Assembly (NCBI GenBank): GCA_009379955.1
Contig: WHST01000060.1
Location: 1 to 37,951 of the forward strand
Length of the DNA stretch: 37,951 nucleotides
Source: Streptosporangiales bacterium
Lineage (GTDB): Bacteria; Actinomycetota; Actinomycetes; Streptosporangiales; WHST01
Direction of reading: 5' to 3'
Shown here: positions 25,668 through 33,678 of the stretch, piece by piece
Layout: each line of letters begins with the position of its first letter
Numbering within the stretch: position 1 is the first letter of the stretch
Notes under the pieces: model-generated
Seen by the model: only the letters and a program-made list of their open reading frames with translations
Told to the model about the DNA's origin: nothing
Databases searched by the model: none
Position numbers and translations under genes: made by a program

Positions 25668-25707
25668 TTGACAGCGTCGTCCATCCATGGAGACTAGAGG
25701 TCTAGAC
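25668..25707 (+). promoter_or_regulatory. Promoter and candidate GntR operator of the nucleoside operon
   Basis: TTGACA at 25668-25673 is a consensus -35 box. About 20 bases downstream, CTAGAggTCTAG (25694-25705) is a palindrome with 5-bp perfect arms, and the overlapping GTCTAGAC (25700-25707) is a perfect 8-bp palindrome. HutC-type GntR regulators bind sites with a GTCTAGAC core, as known for DasR. The block covers the expected -10 region, so binding would repress the operon that includes the GntR gene. No convincing -10 is seen at normal spacing. Confidence 0.55.
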
Positions 25708-25727
25708 GTCTTACTTCTGGAGTCCTC

Positions 25728-27068
25728 ATGGCGGTGACGAGCGAGGCCCGCGAGGCCGTCGGACGACGACCTCCTGCGAAGCTCGTGGTCGCGACCGTGG
25801 TCGGGAACACCATCGAGTTCTTCGACTTCATCGTCTACGGCACGATGACCGCCGTCGCCTTCACCCAGGTCTTCTTCCCCACCAGCACGCCCGCGGTCGG
25901 CACGCTGCTCACGTTCGGCACCTTCGCGGTCGGCTTCGTCTCGCGACCTCTCGGCGGTCTCGTCTTCGGTCACTTCGGCGACAGGCTCGGGCGCAAGCCG
26001 ATGCTCGCGCTGACCCTCGGCATCATGGGCACGGCGACGTTCCTCATGGGGCTGCTGCCGAGCTATGCGTCGATCGGCATCTGGGCGCCGCTGTTGCTGA
26101 CGGTCCTGCGGTTCGTCCAGGGCTTCGGCATCGGCGGCGAGTGGGGCGGCGCCGTCTCCCTCGTCGTCGAGAGCGCACCCGCGCGCCGCCGCGGGTTCTA
26201 CGGCAGCCTCATCCAGATCGGCAGCGGCGCCGGGATCGTCCTCGCCAGTCTCACCGTGACGATCCTGCTCGCCGCGCTCAGCACGGAGCAGCTGATCGCC
26301 TGGGGCTGGCGGATCCCGTTCCTGTTCAGCATCGTCCTCGTCGTCGCCGGCCTGGTCGTGCGGATGAGCCTGGCCGAGTCGCCCGCGTTCCAGCGCGTGC
26401 GCCGGACGGGCAACACGAGCCGCATCCCGCTGCTGGCGACGCTGCGGCGTCACCCGCGCAACGTCGCCGTCGCCACCGGCCTCCACCTCGCCGACGCGGC
26501 GTTCGGGTTCATGCTGGGCGTCTTCGCGATCTCGTACACCTCCACGCAGCTCGGCCTCCCGCGGTCGGTCGCTGTCGCCGCGAATCTCGTCAACGGCCTC
26601 ATGTATCTGGTCACGACACCGCTCGGCGGCATCCTCTCCGACCGCATCGGTCGCAGGCGCGCGTACGCGATCTGCGCCACGCTGATCATCCCCACCTGCT
26701 TCGCGTTCTTCCTCCTCATCGACACGCGGATGATCCCGCTCGTGTTCCTCGCCAACGCCCTCGCCGGCGCGGTGTCCGGCGGCATCTACGGCATCCAGAC
26801 GGCGTTCTTCTCCGAGCTGTTCGCCACGGAGAACCGCTACAGCGGCATCTCGCTCGGCTTCCAGCTGGCCACGGTGCTCGGCGGCGCGCTGATGCCGACC
26901 GTCGCGACCCTGCTGCTGCGAGCGAGCGGCGGTGCCACCTGGTCGATCTCCGCGTACATCGCCGGCCTCACGGTGATCACCCTCGTCGCGACGGCCGCGG
27001 CTCGCATCACCGGGTGGACCGACGCTGACGCGGCAAGCCTTCCCGTCCCCGTCGAACGGAGAGCATGA
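25728..27068 (+). CDS. MFS transporter, metabolite:H+ symporter (MHS) type
   Basis: A 446-residue permease with twelve hydrophobic helices. MHS hallmarks are the N-terminal VVGNTIEFFDFIVYGTMTA, the loop 2-3 motif GHFGDRLGRKP (about residues 84-94), RFVQGFGIGGEWGGAV in helix 4 and the second loop motif SDRIGRRR between helices 8 and 9. Family members import organic acids, betaines or small zwitterions with protons, but the operon context suggests a nucleoside-like substrate here. The ATG has TGGAG seven bases upstream. It overlaps the sulfatase-type gene by 4 bp (ATGA) and is the first gene of the six-gene operon. Confidence 0.92.
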   Translation: MAVTSEAREAVGRRPPAKLVVATVVGNTIEFFDFIVYGTMTAVAFTQVFFPTSTPAVGTLLTFGTFAVGFVSRPLGGLVFGHFGDRLGRKPMLALTLGIMGTATFLMGLLPSYASIGIWAPLLLTVLRFVQGFGIGGEWGGAVSLVVESAPARRRGFYGSLIQIGSGAGIVLASLTVTILLAALSTEQLIAWGWRIPFLFSIVLVVAGLVVRMSLAESPAFQRVRRTGNTSRIPLLATLRRHPRNVAVATGLHLADAAFGFMLGVFAISYTSTQLGLPRSVAVAANLVNGLMYLVTTPLGGILSDRIGRRRAYAICATLIIPTCFAFFLLIDTRMIPLVFLANALAGAVSGGIYGIQTAFFSELFATENRYSGISLGFQLATVLGGALMPTVATLLLRASGGATWSISAYIAGLTVITLVATAAARITGWTDADAASLPVPVERRA

Positions 27069-28642
27069 CCGCGCCACACCCGCACCGGCGGCCGAGCGTC
27101 GTCCTCGTCATGGTCGACCAGCTCGGCGCCCGCTGGCTGGAGCACGCTCTCGACGGGGTGGTGCCGCTGCCGAACCTCCGCCGGTTGCGGGACGAGGGCG
27201 TGACGTTCGCCCGCGCGTTCACGCCCAACCCCGTCTGCTCTCCGGCCCGCGCAACCGTGGCCACCGGTCTCACCGGCACGGGGCACGGCGTCACCGAGTG
27301 CGGGTACGGGCTCGACCCCGCGGTCCCGACGTTCATGCAGGCGCTGCAACGCCACGGCTGGGTGACCGGCGCGTTCGGCAAGCTGCACCTGCTGCCGCAG
27401 GTCGTCGGCGGCACACCCGACTACCGGCCGTACGGATTCGACGTCACCCACGTCACCGAGGACCAGCGGACCGGGGCGTGGCTCGACTGGGTCGAGGCGA
27501 CCCACCCCGAGCACTACCGGGCCGCCCAGGCGACCGTGTGGATGACCATGACCGAGGGGCTCGACGACCACGGCCCCGACCATCGTGACCTGCGGGCCGA
27601 GATCGAGCAGGCCAGACGCGACATCGTCTGGGCGACCGACGGCTGCCCAGAGGCGGACGACGAGGCGTACCCGCTGCCCTTCCCCGCCGAGGTGTCGCAG
27701 TCGGCGTGGATCACCGACCGCGCCGTCGAGTTCGTCGCCGGCGTGCCGGACGACACGCCGTTCTTCGCGCACGTCAGCTACGTCCAGCCGCACAACCCGT
27801 TCGCGCCGCCGGCGGCGTACGTCCCGCTCGTCGACACCGCACGACTGCCCGAGCCGCTGCCGGCCGAGTGGCACGCGACGCGGGCACCGGCGTACTTCCG
27901 GCGCGACCGCTACCCGGAGCCCAGCTGGGCGTCCTGCGACTGGCGGCACGACCGTCGCATGTACTTCGCCGACCTCGCCCACCTCGACGCCGAGCTCGGC
28001 CGGCTGCTCGACTGTCTCGACCGGACCGGGCGCACCGGCGACACCTACGTCGTCTTCACGTCCGATCACGGCGAGCTGCTCCACGACCATGGCTTGCTCG
28101 GCAAGTGGGAGCGCCACTACGACGCGTGCGTGCGCGTTCCCCTGCTCGTCCGCGGCCCCGGCCTCGCGGCGGCGACGACGCGGTGGGAGCTGGTCGACCT
28201 CGGCGACATCGCACCGACCGTCTACGACCTGGCCGGTCTCGACCAGCCCGTCCTGCCCCGTCCCGACCTCGGTCGCGCCCGGGTGCCGAAACGCATCCCG
28301 ATGCTGCACGGCAGGTCACTGCTACCACTGTGCCGTGGCGGCAGCGGCGCCGGCTGGCGCTCGGCCGTCCACATCCGCAGCGACAACAACCACTGGGAGG
28401 CGTCGCCGCACAGCTGGTGCCGCACGATCCGGACGGCGCGGTACCGGTACAGCCTGTTCCTCGGCGGTGGCGGCGAGCAGCTGTTCGACCTGGTAGACGA
28501 TCCGGGCGAGCAGCGTAATCTGGCCTCCGACCCCGCGCACAAGTCAATGCGCGGAACTCTGCGTGACACGCTGACGGAGGCCATCGTGCTGGACGGGTAC
28601 CCGAACAGTCCGCGCCTGCTCCACGGCATCGGCGTCTGGTAG
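27065..28642 (+). CDS. Sulfatase-superfamily hydrolase with formylglycine motif
   Basis: A 525-residue hydrolase of the alkaline phosphatase superfamily. The motif CSPAR (Cys58-Arg62) matches C-x-P-x-R, in which Cys becomes formylglycine. Metal residues are Asp18 in VMVDQ and Asp334-His335 in FTSDHGE; Lys106, His108, His243 and Lys347 fill the usual active-site positions. VDQ in place of DD, and DHGLLGKWE after the metal site, resemble phosphonate monoester hydrolases/phosphodiesterases and choline sulfatases more than arylsulfatases. It has no signal peptide, so it acts in the cytosol. It overlaps the transporter gene by 4 bp. A role in releasing a nucleoside or nucleotide from an ester is inference; the formylglycine-generating enzyme is not in the window. 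Confidence 0.88.
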   Translation: MTAPHPHRRPSVVLVMVDQLGARWLEHALDGVVPLPNLRRLRDEGVTFARAFTPNPVCSPARATVATGLTGTGHGVTECGYGLDPAVPTFMQALQRHGWVTGAFGKLHLLPQVVGGTPDYRPYGFDVTHVTEDQRTGAWLDWVEATHPEHYRAAQATVWMTMTEGLDDHGPDHRDLRAEIEQARRDIVWATDGCPEADDEAYPLPFPAEVSQSAWITDRAVEFVAGVPDDTPFFAHVSYVQPHNPFAPPAAYVPLVDTARLPEPLPAEWHATRAPAYFRRDRYPEPSWASCDWRHDRRMYFADLAHLDAELGRLLDCLDRTGRTGDTYVVFTSDHGELLHDHGLLGKWERHYDACVRVPLLVRGPGLAAATTRWELVDLGDIAPTVYDLAGLDQPVLPRPDLGRARVPKRIPMLHGRSLLPLCRGGSGAGWRSAVHIRSDNNHWEASPHSWCRTIRTARYRYSLFLGGGGEQLFDLVDDPGEQRNLASDPAHKSMRGTLRDTLTEAIVLDGYPNSPRLLHGIGVW

Positions 28643-28646
28643 CCGC

Positions 28647-29402
28647 ATGCCCGTACGCAAACCCGCGAGCAGGATCACGGCCAGCGTCACCGAGCTCCGC
28701 CGGCTCATCGCCTCCGACTTCTCCCCCGGCGACCGACTGCCCGCCGAGGTCGAGCTCGCCACCACGCTCGGCGTGAGCCGGGTGACCGTCAGGGAGGCCC
28801 TGCGCCAGCTCTGGGTCGAGGGCGCCGTCATCCGTCGCTGGGGCGTCGGGACGTTCGTCGGTGCCACCGACACCGCCGGCAAGTCGTTCACCGACAGCGC
28901 CGTCAACCTCAACGACATCGGTTCGCTCCCCGCCCAGATCAGGGACTCCGGTCACGAGCCGTCCCTCGCCCATGTCGAGGTGGGCAAGGTACGCGCACCC
29001 GGTGCGGTCGCGGCGGCGCTCGGACTCCGGGCACGGCAGACCGTCTGGCGGATCGAACGCTGCCTCGCGATCGACGGCGTCCCGACCGTGGTGCTGCACG
29101 ACCATGCACCGACCGCACTGAACGGCCGGCCGTTCGACCCGTCGCCGCTGTCGTCGATCGAGGTCGACGTGCCGACCCTCTTCCGTGCGGCGGGCATGCG
29201 ACTCGTCAGGATGGACGCGACGTACGACGTGTGCGCCGCGGACGACGCGATCGCCGCGTTGCTCGACGTCCCCGTCGGCCGGCCGCTGCTGCACGCACGG
29301 CAGGACAGCTACGCCGACACCGGCACGCTGGTCCTGACGACCGAGGGCTTCTACCGCACCGACAACTTCGCCCTGCGTGTGGTCAGGACCATCCCCGAAT
29401 GA
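28647..29402 (+). CDS. GntR-family regulator, HutC type with UTRA domain
   Basis: A 251-residue repressor-type regulator. Residues 8-75 form the GntR winged helix (FSPGDRLPAEVELATTLGVSRVTVREALRQL). Residues 90-245 form a UTRA ligand-binding domain with DSGHEPSLAHVEV and VWRIERCLAIDGVP, and a late RPLLHARQDSYADTG segment typical of HutC proteins. It sits four bases after the hydrolase gene and overlaps the nucleoside hydrolase by 4 bp, so it is made with the pathway it probably controls. A CTAGA/TCTAG palindrome at the operon promoter is the likely target. The effector could be a nucleoside or ribose 5-phosphate derivative. Confidence 0.92.
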   Translation: MPVRKPASRITASVTELRRLIASDFSPGDRLPAEVELATTLGVSRVTVREALRQLWVEGAVIRRWGVGTFVGATDTAGKSFTDSAVNLNDIGSLPAQIRDSGHEPSLAHVEVGKVRAPGAVAAALGLRARQTVWRIERCLAIDGVPTVVLHDHAPTALNGRPFDPSPLSSIEVDVPTLFRAAGMRLVRMDATYDVCAADDAIAALLDVPVGRPLLHARQDSYADTGTLVLTTEGFYRTDNFALRVVRTIPE

Positions 29403-30352
29403 CGGGGCACGTGACGGACGTCGTCATCGACGTCGACACCGGGGTGGACGACGCGCTGGCGCTGCTGTTCGCCGTGCGCCATCTCAGCCTGCGCGTCCTG
29501 GCGGTCAGCTGCGTCGCCGGCAACGTCGGCGTCGACGCGGTCGTCCGCAACACCTTGGTCACACTCGACGCCGCACGCCCGCTCGTCGCGGCACCGCGTG
29601 ACGCGTCGTACGTCCACGGCGCCGACGGGATGGGCGACCTCGACCTGCCCGCGCCTGCGCGCACCCCTGTCGACGTGCATGCCGTGGAGCTGCTGCGACG
29701 CGCGATCACGGGCTCGCCGCGCCCGGTCACACTCCTCCTGCTCGCCCCGATGACGAACGCGGCGCTGCTGCTCCGCACCTACCCCGAGGTCAAGGGCAAC
29801 ATCGAGCGACTCGTCTTCATGGGCGGCTCAGCGGGTCTCGGCAACGCCACGCCGGTCGCCGAGTTCAACACCTGGCACGACCCCGAGGCCGCCGCGATCG
29901 TGCTGGACTGCGGGCTGCCGACGACGATGTACGGACTCGACGTCTTCTACCGGGTCGCGGTGCCGGCACGGGTCGCCGAGGCGATGGCCGGTGCGGCCGA
30001 GCCCGGCGTGCGCCTGGCGGGTGGGCTGCTGCTGCACCAGGCCGCGCGCGGCGGCGGGCGCGACGAGCGCGTACCCGACGGCGGCGGCGGGCTGCTCGGC
30101 GACGCCGGTGCCGTGTGCGCCGTCGCCGAACCGTCCGGCCTGGTCACCAGGCGGTGCCCGGTCGAGATCGAGCTCGCGCCCGGACGCAGCCGCGGCCAGA
30201 CGCTCGTCGACCTCCGCACCCTGCCCGGCGAGCGCGAGGTGCACGGCGACGGTGCGGTCGCGGCCGAGATCGACGTGGCGCTCGACGTCGACCGCGACAG
30301 GTACCGCGAGCTGTTCCTCGCCACGATCGGTGCCGCGACCGGCACGCCGTAG
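29399..30352 (+). CDS. Inosine/uridine-preferring nucleoside hydrolase family protein
   Basis: A 317-residue hydrolase of the IUNH family, which splits N-glycosidic bonds of ribonucleosides. The calcium-binding motif DVDTGVDDALAL (residues 11-22) is intact, MTNAALLL and FMGGSAGLGNATPVAEFNTWHDPEAA (about 140-165) supply the ribose and metal contacts. The late active-site His usually found near the C terminus is not obvious, so specificity may differ. The ATG overlaps the GntR stop (ATGA). Its presence beside a C-glycosidase suggests the operon handles both N- and C-linked nucleosides, or that this member acts on a modified substrate. Confidence 0.92.
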   Translation: MTGHVTDVVIDVDTGVDDALALLFAVRHLSLRVLAVSCVAGNVGVDAVVRNTLVTLDAARPLVAAPRDASYVHGADGMGDLDLPAPARTPVDVHAVELLRRAITGSPRPVTLLLLAPMTNAALLLRTYPEVKGNIERLVFMGGSAGLGNATPVAEFNTWHDPEAAAIVLDCGLPTTMYGLDVFYRVAVPARVAEAMAGAAEPGVRLAGGLLLHQAARGGGRDERVPDGGGGLLGDAGAVCAVAEPSGLVTRRCPVEIELAPGRSRGQTLVDLRTLPGEREVHGDGAVAAEIDVALDVDRDRYRELFLATIGAATGTP

Positions 30353-30403
30353 GGTCGCGAGGGCGCGTCCCGTCAACCACGTCTGACCCGGAGGTCTCCA
30401 CCC

Positions 30404-31327
30404 ATGCCGCAGCCCGTCCCTTCCCCGGCGATCGCGGTGTCGCCCGAGGTACGCGAGGCCGCCGACACAGGTGCCGCGGTCGTCGCCCTCGAGTCGACGA
30501 TCTTCACCCACGGCCTGCCGCGCCCGCGCAACCTCGAGGTCGCCCGCGAGGCCGAGCGGCAGCTGCGTGGCGCCGGCGTGGTGCCGGCGACCGTCGGCGT
30601 CGTCGACGGCGTCCCCACCGTCGGGCTGACGGACGCGGAGATCGAGCGGCTGTCGACCGACGACACCGCGGTCAAGGTGAGCATCCGCGACCTGCCGGTC
30701 GCCGCGGCGAAGCGGCTCTGCGGTGGCACGACCGTGGCGGCGACGTCGCTGCTGGCGCACCGTACGGGCATCACGGTGTTCTCGACCGGTGGCCTCGGCG
30801 GCGTCCACCACGGCGCGGGCACCACGTTCGACGAGTCGGCCGACCTGGTGGCGCTCGCCAGCACCCCGGTCCTCGTGGTGAGTGCCGGGGTGAAGTCGAT
30901 CCTCGACATCCCGGCCACGCTCGAACGCCTGGAGACGCTGAACATCCCGGTCGTCGGCTACCGCACGACGAGGTACCCGGGGTTCTACGTCGCGGACTCC
31001 GGCCACGCGGTCGAGTACGCGGTCGACGGCCCCGAGGAGGCGGCGGCGATCGTCCGGGCGCGCAACGCGCTCGGCCTCCGCGCGGCCGTCCTCGTCGCCA
31101 ACCCGGTGCCCGAGGAGCACCAGCTCGACCCCGCCGTGCACGACCGGGTCGTCGCCGAGGCGTGGGCGACCGCCGAGCGCGAGGGCGTCGTCGGGCACGA
31201 CATCACCCCGTTCCTCCTCGACCACATCCTGGCGGCGACCGGCGGCACCAGTCTCGCCGTCAACATCGCGGTGTACCGCAACAACATCGCGGTCGGCGCC
31301 GCGATCGCCCTGGCGCTGGCCGGCTGA
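30404..31327 (+). CDS. psuG: Pseudouridine-5'-phosphate glycosidase
   Basis: A 307-residue enzyme that cleaves the C-C glycosidic bond of pseudouridine 5'-phosphate to uracil and ribose 5-phosphate. Family landmarks are all present: VALESTIFTHGLPRP with Glu30, VSIRDLP, GGTTVAATSLLAH, FSTGGLGGVHHG, Asp148 and the Schiff-base Lys165 in SAGVKSILDIP; these match E. coli YeiN Glu31, Asp149 and Lys166 with a shift of one. The ending AVNIAVYRNNIAVGAAIA is also canonical except for YRNN in place of the more usual LVKNN. The ATG has GGAGG about eight bases upstream. It is followed 8 bp later by the PfkB kinase that would make its substrate. Confidence 0.96.
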   Translation: MPQPVPSPAIAVSPEVREAADTGAAVVALESTIFTHGLPRPRNLEVAREAERQLRGAGVVPATVGVVDGVPTVGLTDAEIERLSTDDTAVKVSIRDLPVAAAKRLCGGTTVAATSLLAHRTGITVFSTGGLGGVHHGAGTTFDESADLVALASTPVLVVSAGVKSILDIPATLERLETLNIPVVGYRTTRYPGFYVADSGHAVEYAVDGPEEAAAIVRARNALGLRAAVLVANPVPEEHQLDPAVHDRVVAEAWATAEREGVVGHDITPFLLDHILAATGGTSLAVNIAVYRNNIAVGAAIALALAG

Positions 31328-31335
31328 GGCGGCCC

Positions 31336-32202
31336 GTGTCGGAACGCGTGCTCGGGGTCCTCGGGGACCTCGTGGAGGACATCGTCGTCTGGCTCGCCGA
31401 GCCGTTGCGGGAGGCGACCGACACCCAGGTCGACCTGTACCGGACGCGGGGCGGCAGCGCGGCGAACGTCGCGATGTTCGCGGGAACCCGGCACCCGACG
31501 AGGTTCATCGGCTGCGTCGGTGACGACGCGGTCGGCGGCGCGCTGGCCGCCGAGCTCGCGTCGTACGGCGTCGACGTCCGGGTGCAACGACGCGGTACCA
31601 CGGGCACCGTCGTCGTGCTCGTCGACGACCGCGGCGAGCGCACGATGCTCCCCCACCAGGGCGCGTCGGCGCTGCTCGCCGACGTCGACCAGCACTGGTA
31701 CGACGACCTCGCGCACCTGCACGTGACGGCGTACTCGTTGGTGGCCCGGCCCGTCGGCGACACCGCGCTCGCCGCCGTCCGCCGGATGCACGCCCAGCAC
31801 GCCACCGTCTCCGTCGACGTCTCGTCCACCGGCCTGCTGCGCCGCTACGGCCGGTCGTGGTTCCTTCAGGTGCTCGCCGGTGTGCGGCCGCGGTTCCTGT
31901 TCGCCAACCGCTCGGAGGCCGCGTTCCTCGAGCTCATGCGCGACCGGGCACTCGCCGAGACGGTCGTGGTGGTCAAGGACGGCGAGCACCCGACCACCGT
32001 CCTGGCACCGGGCGAGCCGCCGCTGCGGGTCGACGTCCCGCACGTGGACGACGTGCACGACCGCACGGGCGCCGGCGACGCGTTCGCCGCCGGCTTCCTC
32101 ACCGCGTACCTGCGGGGCGCCGACCTGTCCGGGTGCGCCGAGGCCGCCCACGCCACGGCCGCCCGGGTGCTGCGGACACCCGGCGCGACTCTCGACCGCT
32201 GA
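31336..32202 (+). CDS. PfkB-family kinase, probable pseudouridine kinase
   Basis: A 288-residue ribokinase-fold kinase. Signature 1 is RGGSAANVAMFAG (38-50) and signature 2 is DRTGAGDAFAAGF with catalytic Asp248. Its position directly after psuG, with the GTG start eight bases after the psuG stop and GAGGCGG before it, points to pseudouridine 5'-phosphorylation (PsuK role). It is shorter than two-domain fusions and lacks the N-terminal helix-turn-helix found on some PsuK proteins. Ribokinase or another sugar kinase remains possible. The stop codon is followed, in the same frame, by a remnant of a galactokinase gene. Confidence 0.82.
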   Translation: MSERVLGVLGDLVEDIVVWLAEPLREATDTQVDLYRTRGGSAANVAMFAGTRHPTRFIGCVGDDAVGGALAAELASYGVDVRVQRRGTTGTVVVLVDDRGERTMLPHQGASALLADVDQHWYDDLAHLHVTAYSLVARPVGDTALAAVRRMHAQHATVSVDVSSTGLLRRYGRSWFLQVLAGVRPRFLFANRSEAAFLELMRDRALAETVVVVKDGEHPTTVLAPGEPPLRVDVPHVDDVHDRTGAGDAFAAGFLTAYLRGADLSGCAEAAHATAARVLRTPGATLDR

Positions 32203-32241
32203 ACCTCGCCGCGGAGTTGTCAGTGGCAACGTGGCCATAGC

Positions 32242-32790
32242 GACGGGCTCGAGCTGCTCGTCATCGACACCCGCGCCGAGCACCGACTCGTCGACGGCGC
32301 GTACGCGGACCGGCGGATGTCCGTCGAGGAGGCGGCGCTCGCGCTCGGCGTACGGTCACTGCGCGACGTCACGTCCGCGGATCTCGGCAAGGCGCTCGAC
32401 CAGCTCGACGGGCGGCTACGGCCGCGCACCAGGCACGTGGTGACGGAGAACGCACGCGTCGAGATCGCCGTCGACCTGATGCGCGGCGGCGACTACGCGG
32501 CCGTCGGGCAGCTCATGTACATGTCACACAGGTCACTGCGCGACGACTACGAGGTCTCCTGCCCCGAGCTCGACACGGCGGTCGACGCCGCGCTCGCCGC
32601 CGGCGCGTTGGGCGCCAGGATGACTGGCGCCGGGTTCGGCGGCTGCGCGATCGCACTCATCCGCGGCGGCACGCGCAAAAGCATCGAGAACGCCGTGACC
32701 AACGCGTACAGGGAACGCGAGTTCCGCGCGCCACGGTTCTTCACGGCGACCGCGAGCGCCGGCGCGCAACGGGTGCCCGTCTACCAGTGA
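32242..32790 (+). pseudogene. galK: Galactokinase C-terminal remnant
   Basis: The frame reads DGLELLVIDTRAEHRLVDG, then RRMSVEEAALALGV, MSHRSLRDDYEVSCPELD and MTGAGFGGCAIAL, which is the C-terminal half of a galactokinase with its GHMP glycine-rich motif. The N-terminal half, including the galactose-binding GRVNLIGEH motif and the ATP loop, is absent: upstream is only a 39-bp scrap after the stop of the PfkB gene. There is no start codon with a ribosome site before the homology begins; an internal ATG at 32317 could give 157 residues without catalytic function. A deletion or rearrangement probably joined the kinase operon to this fragment. Confidence 0.85.
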
Positions 32791-32797
32791 AACGGCC

Positions 32798-32830
32798 GCT
32801 GCCCGCGACACCAGTGGCGACGCGGGCAGC
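32798..32830. terminator. Hairpin between the galactokinase remnant and the LPVTG protein
   Basis: GCTGCCCGCG (32798-32807) pairs perfectly with CGCGGGCAGC (32821-32830) over a 13-base loop that has a short inner stem. It lies 8 bp after the remnant's stop and 31 bp from the end of the convergent gene, so it may serve both. Confidence 0.65.
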
Positions 32831-32861
32831 ACCATCGGGGAAGCGACAGCGAACCTGCGCG

Positions 32862-33431
32862 TCAGCCGGTGACGGGGAGGTTGGTGTGCACCGCGGACGG
32901 CACAGGCGCTGTCGGCGTCTCGGACTCGCTCGGCTCGGACTCGCTCGGCGAAGGTGACGGCTCCTCCGTCGGCTCCGACGGAGACTCGCTCGGCGTCGGC
33001 GTCGCGTCGAGGCACTTCACCCAGAAGACCTTGTGCTTGGCCGCACCATGCTCTCCCGTGAAGTTCCAGAACAGCTTGTAGTGGCCGTCGGGGAGCGTCA
33101 TGTCCTCGGTGTGGCCCATCCCGTTCTCGTCGAGGGTGAGCATGCCGCTCTTCACGACCTCGCGGTTACCGGTGGGCGGCCACGACTTGATCTCCCAGGA
33201 GATCTCCTGAGAGGCGTCGAACTGGAACGCGGCGAGATAGAACTCACACACGTGCGGCTCGTTGCGGGGCTTGTCGGGAGACGTGCCAGAACTGTGCACC
33301 TTGACGGTGCCGTTGTCGCCGGGAGGGCCACCTTTGGTGTCTTGACCATCGGCGTCGGCCATCGCGAACGGTGCGGCCAGCGCGAGCATGAACGCGCAAG
33401 CCAGCGCTACCAAAGTCACCCGCATGGGCAT
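32862..33431 (-). CDS. Secreted Ser/Pro-rich protein ending exactly at LPVTG
   Basis: About 189 residues. The start MPMRVTLVALACAFMLALAAPFAMA is a signal peptide with cleavage expected after AMA. A beta-rich domain follows (about residues 40-135), with one Cys near HVCEFYLAAF and another in FWVKCLD. Residues 137-180 are a Pro/Ser/Glu/Thr-rich stalk (PTPSESPSEPTEEPSPSPSE). The protein ends NLPVTG followed by TGA. This is a sortase-type motif, but the membrane helix and basic tail that normally follow are missing, and no other frame restores them. It would be released rather than anchored. The start is uncertain: an earlier ATG at 33539 would add a stretch coded by a 9-bp tandem repeat. Confidence 0.72.
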   Translation of the reverse strand: MPMRVTLVALACAFMLALAAPFAMADADGQDTKGGPPGDNGTVKVHSSGTSPDKPRNEPHVCEFYLAAFQFDASQEISWEIKSWPPTGNREVVKSGMLTLDENGMGHTEDMTLPDGHYKLFWNFTGEHGAAKHKVFWVKCLDATPTPSESPSEPTEEPSPSPSESEPSESETPTAPVPSAVHTNLPVTG

Positions 33432-33462
33432 GGTGAACAAGAGCTGCTCCAGGATCTCCGAA

Positions 33463-33507
33463 GTGAGGGCAGTGAGGGCAGGGAGGGCAGGGAGGGCAGG
33501 GAGGGCC
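33463..33507. repeat. Five tandem 9-bp units upstream of the LPVTG gene
   Basis: Units are GTGAGGGCA twice, GGGAGGGCA twice and GGGAGGGCC once, with no gaps. Read on the minus strand in the frame of the secreted protein, they code for a repeated Ala-Leu-Pro/Thr. Copy-number change keeps the frame, so it would alter either leader length or an N-terminal extension. Confidence 0.9.
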
Positions 33508-33678
33508 GCCGCGACGTCCCCCTTGCCGGTGAGATCCATCCCTGTGTTGTCAGGGCGGCGTAAAGCTATCGGTAGAGACGACCGAATAGCGACGTACGAA
33601 GCGTGGCTGGGACAATACGTGTATGCCGACGACAGTCCGTCACGGAAGATCGTTTCCTGTTGGAGGGTTGCACTGGGC

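Noticed and set aside
25614-28309. Long minus-strand frames across the MHS transporter and sulfatase genes
   Set aside because: They mirror real genes and translate to Arg/Glu/Asp-rich sequence without motifs.
32317-32790. The galactokinase tail as a functional short kinase
   Set aside because: The galactose-binding and ATP-loop regions are missing, and the only start is internal to the conserved domain.
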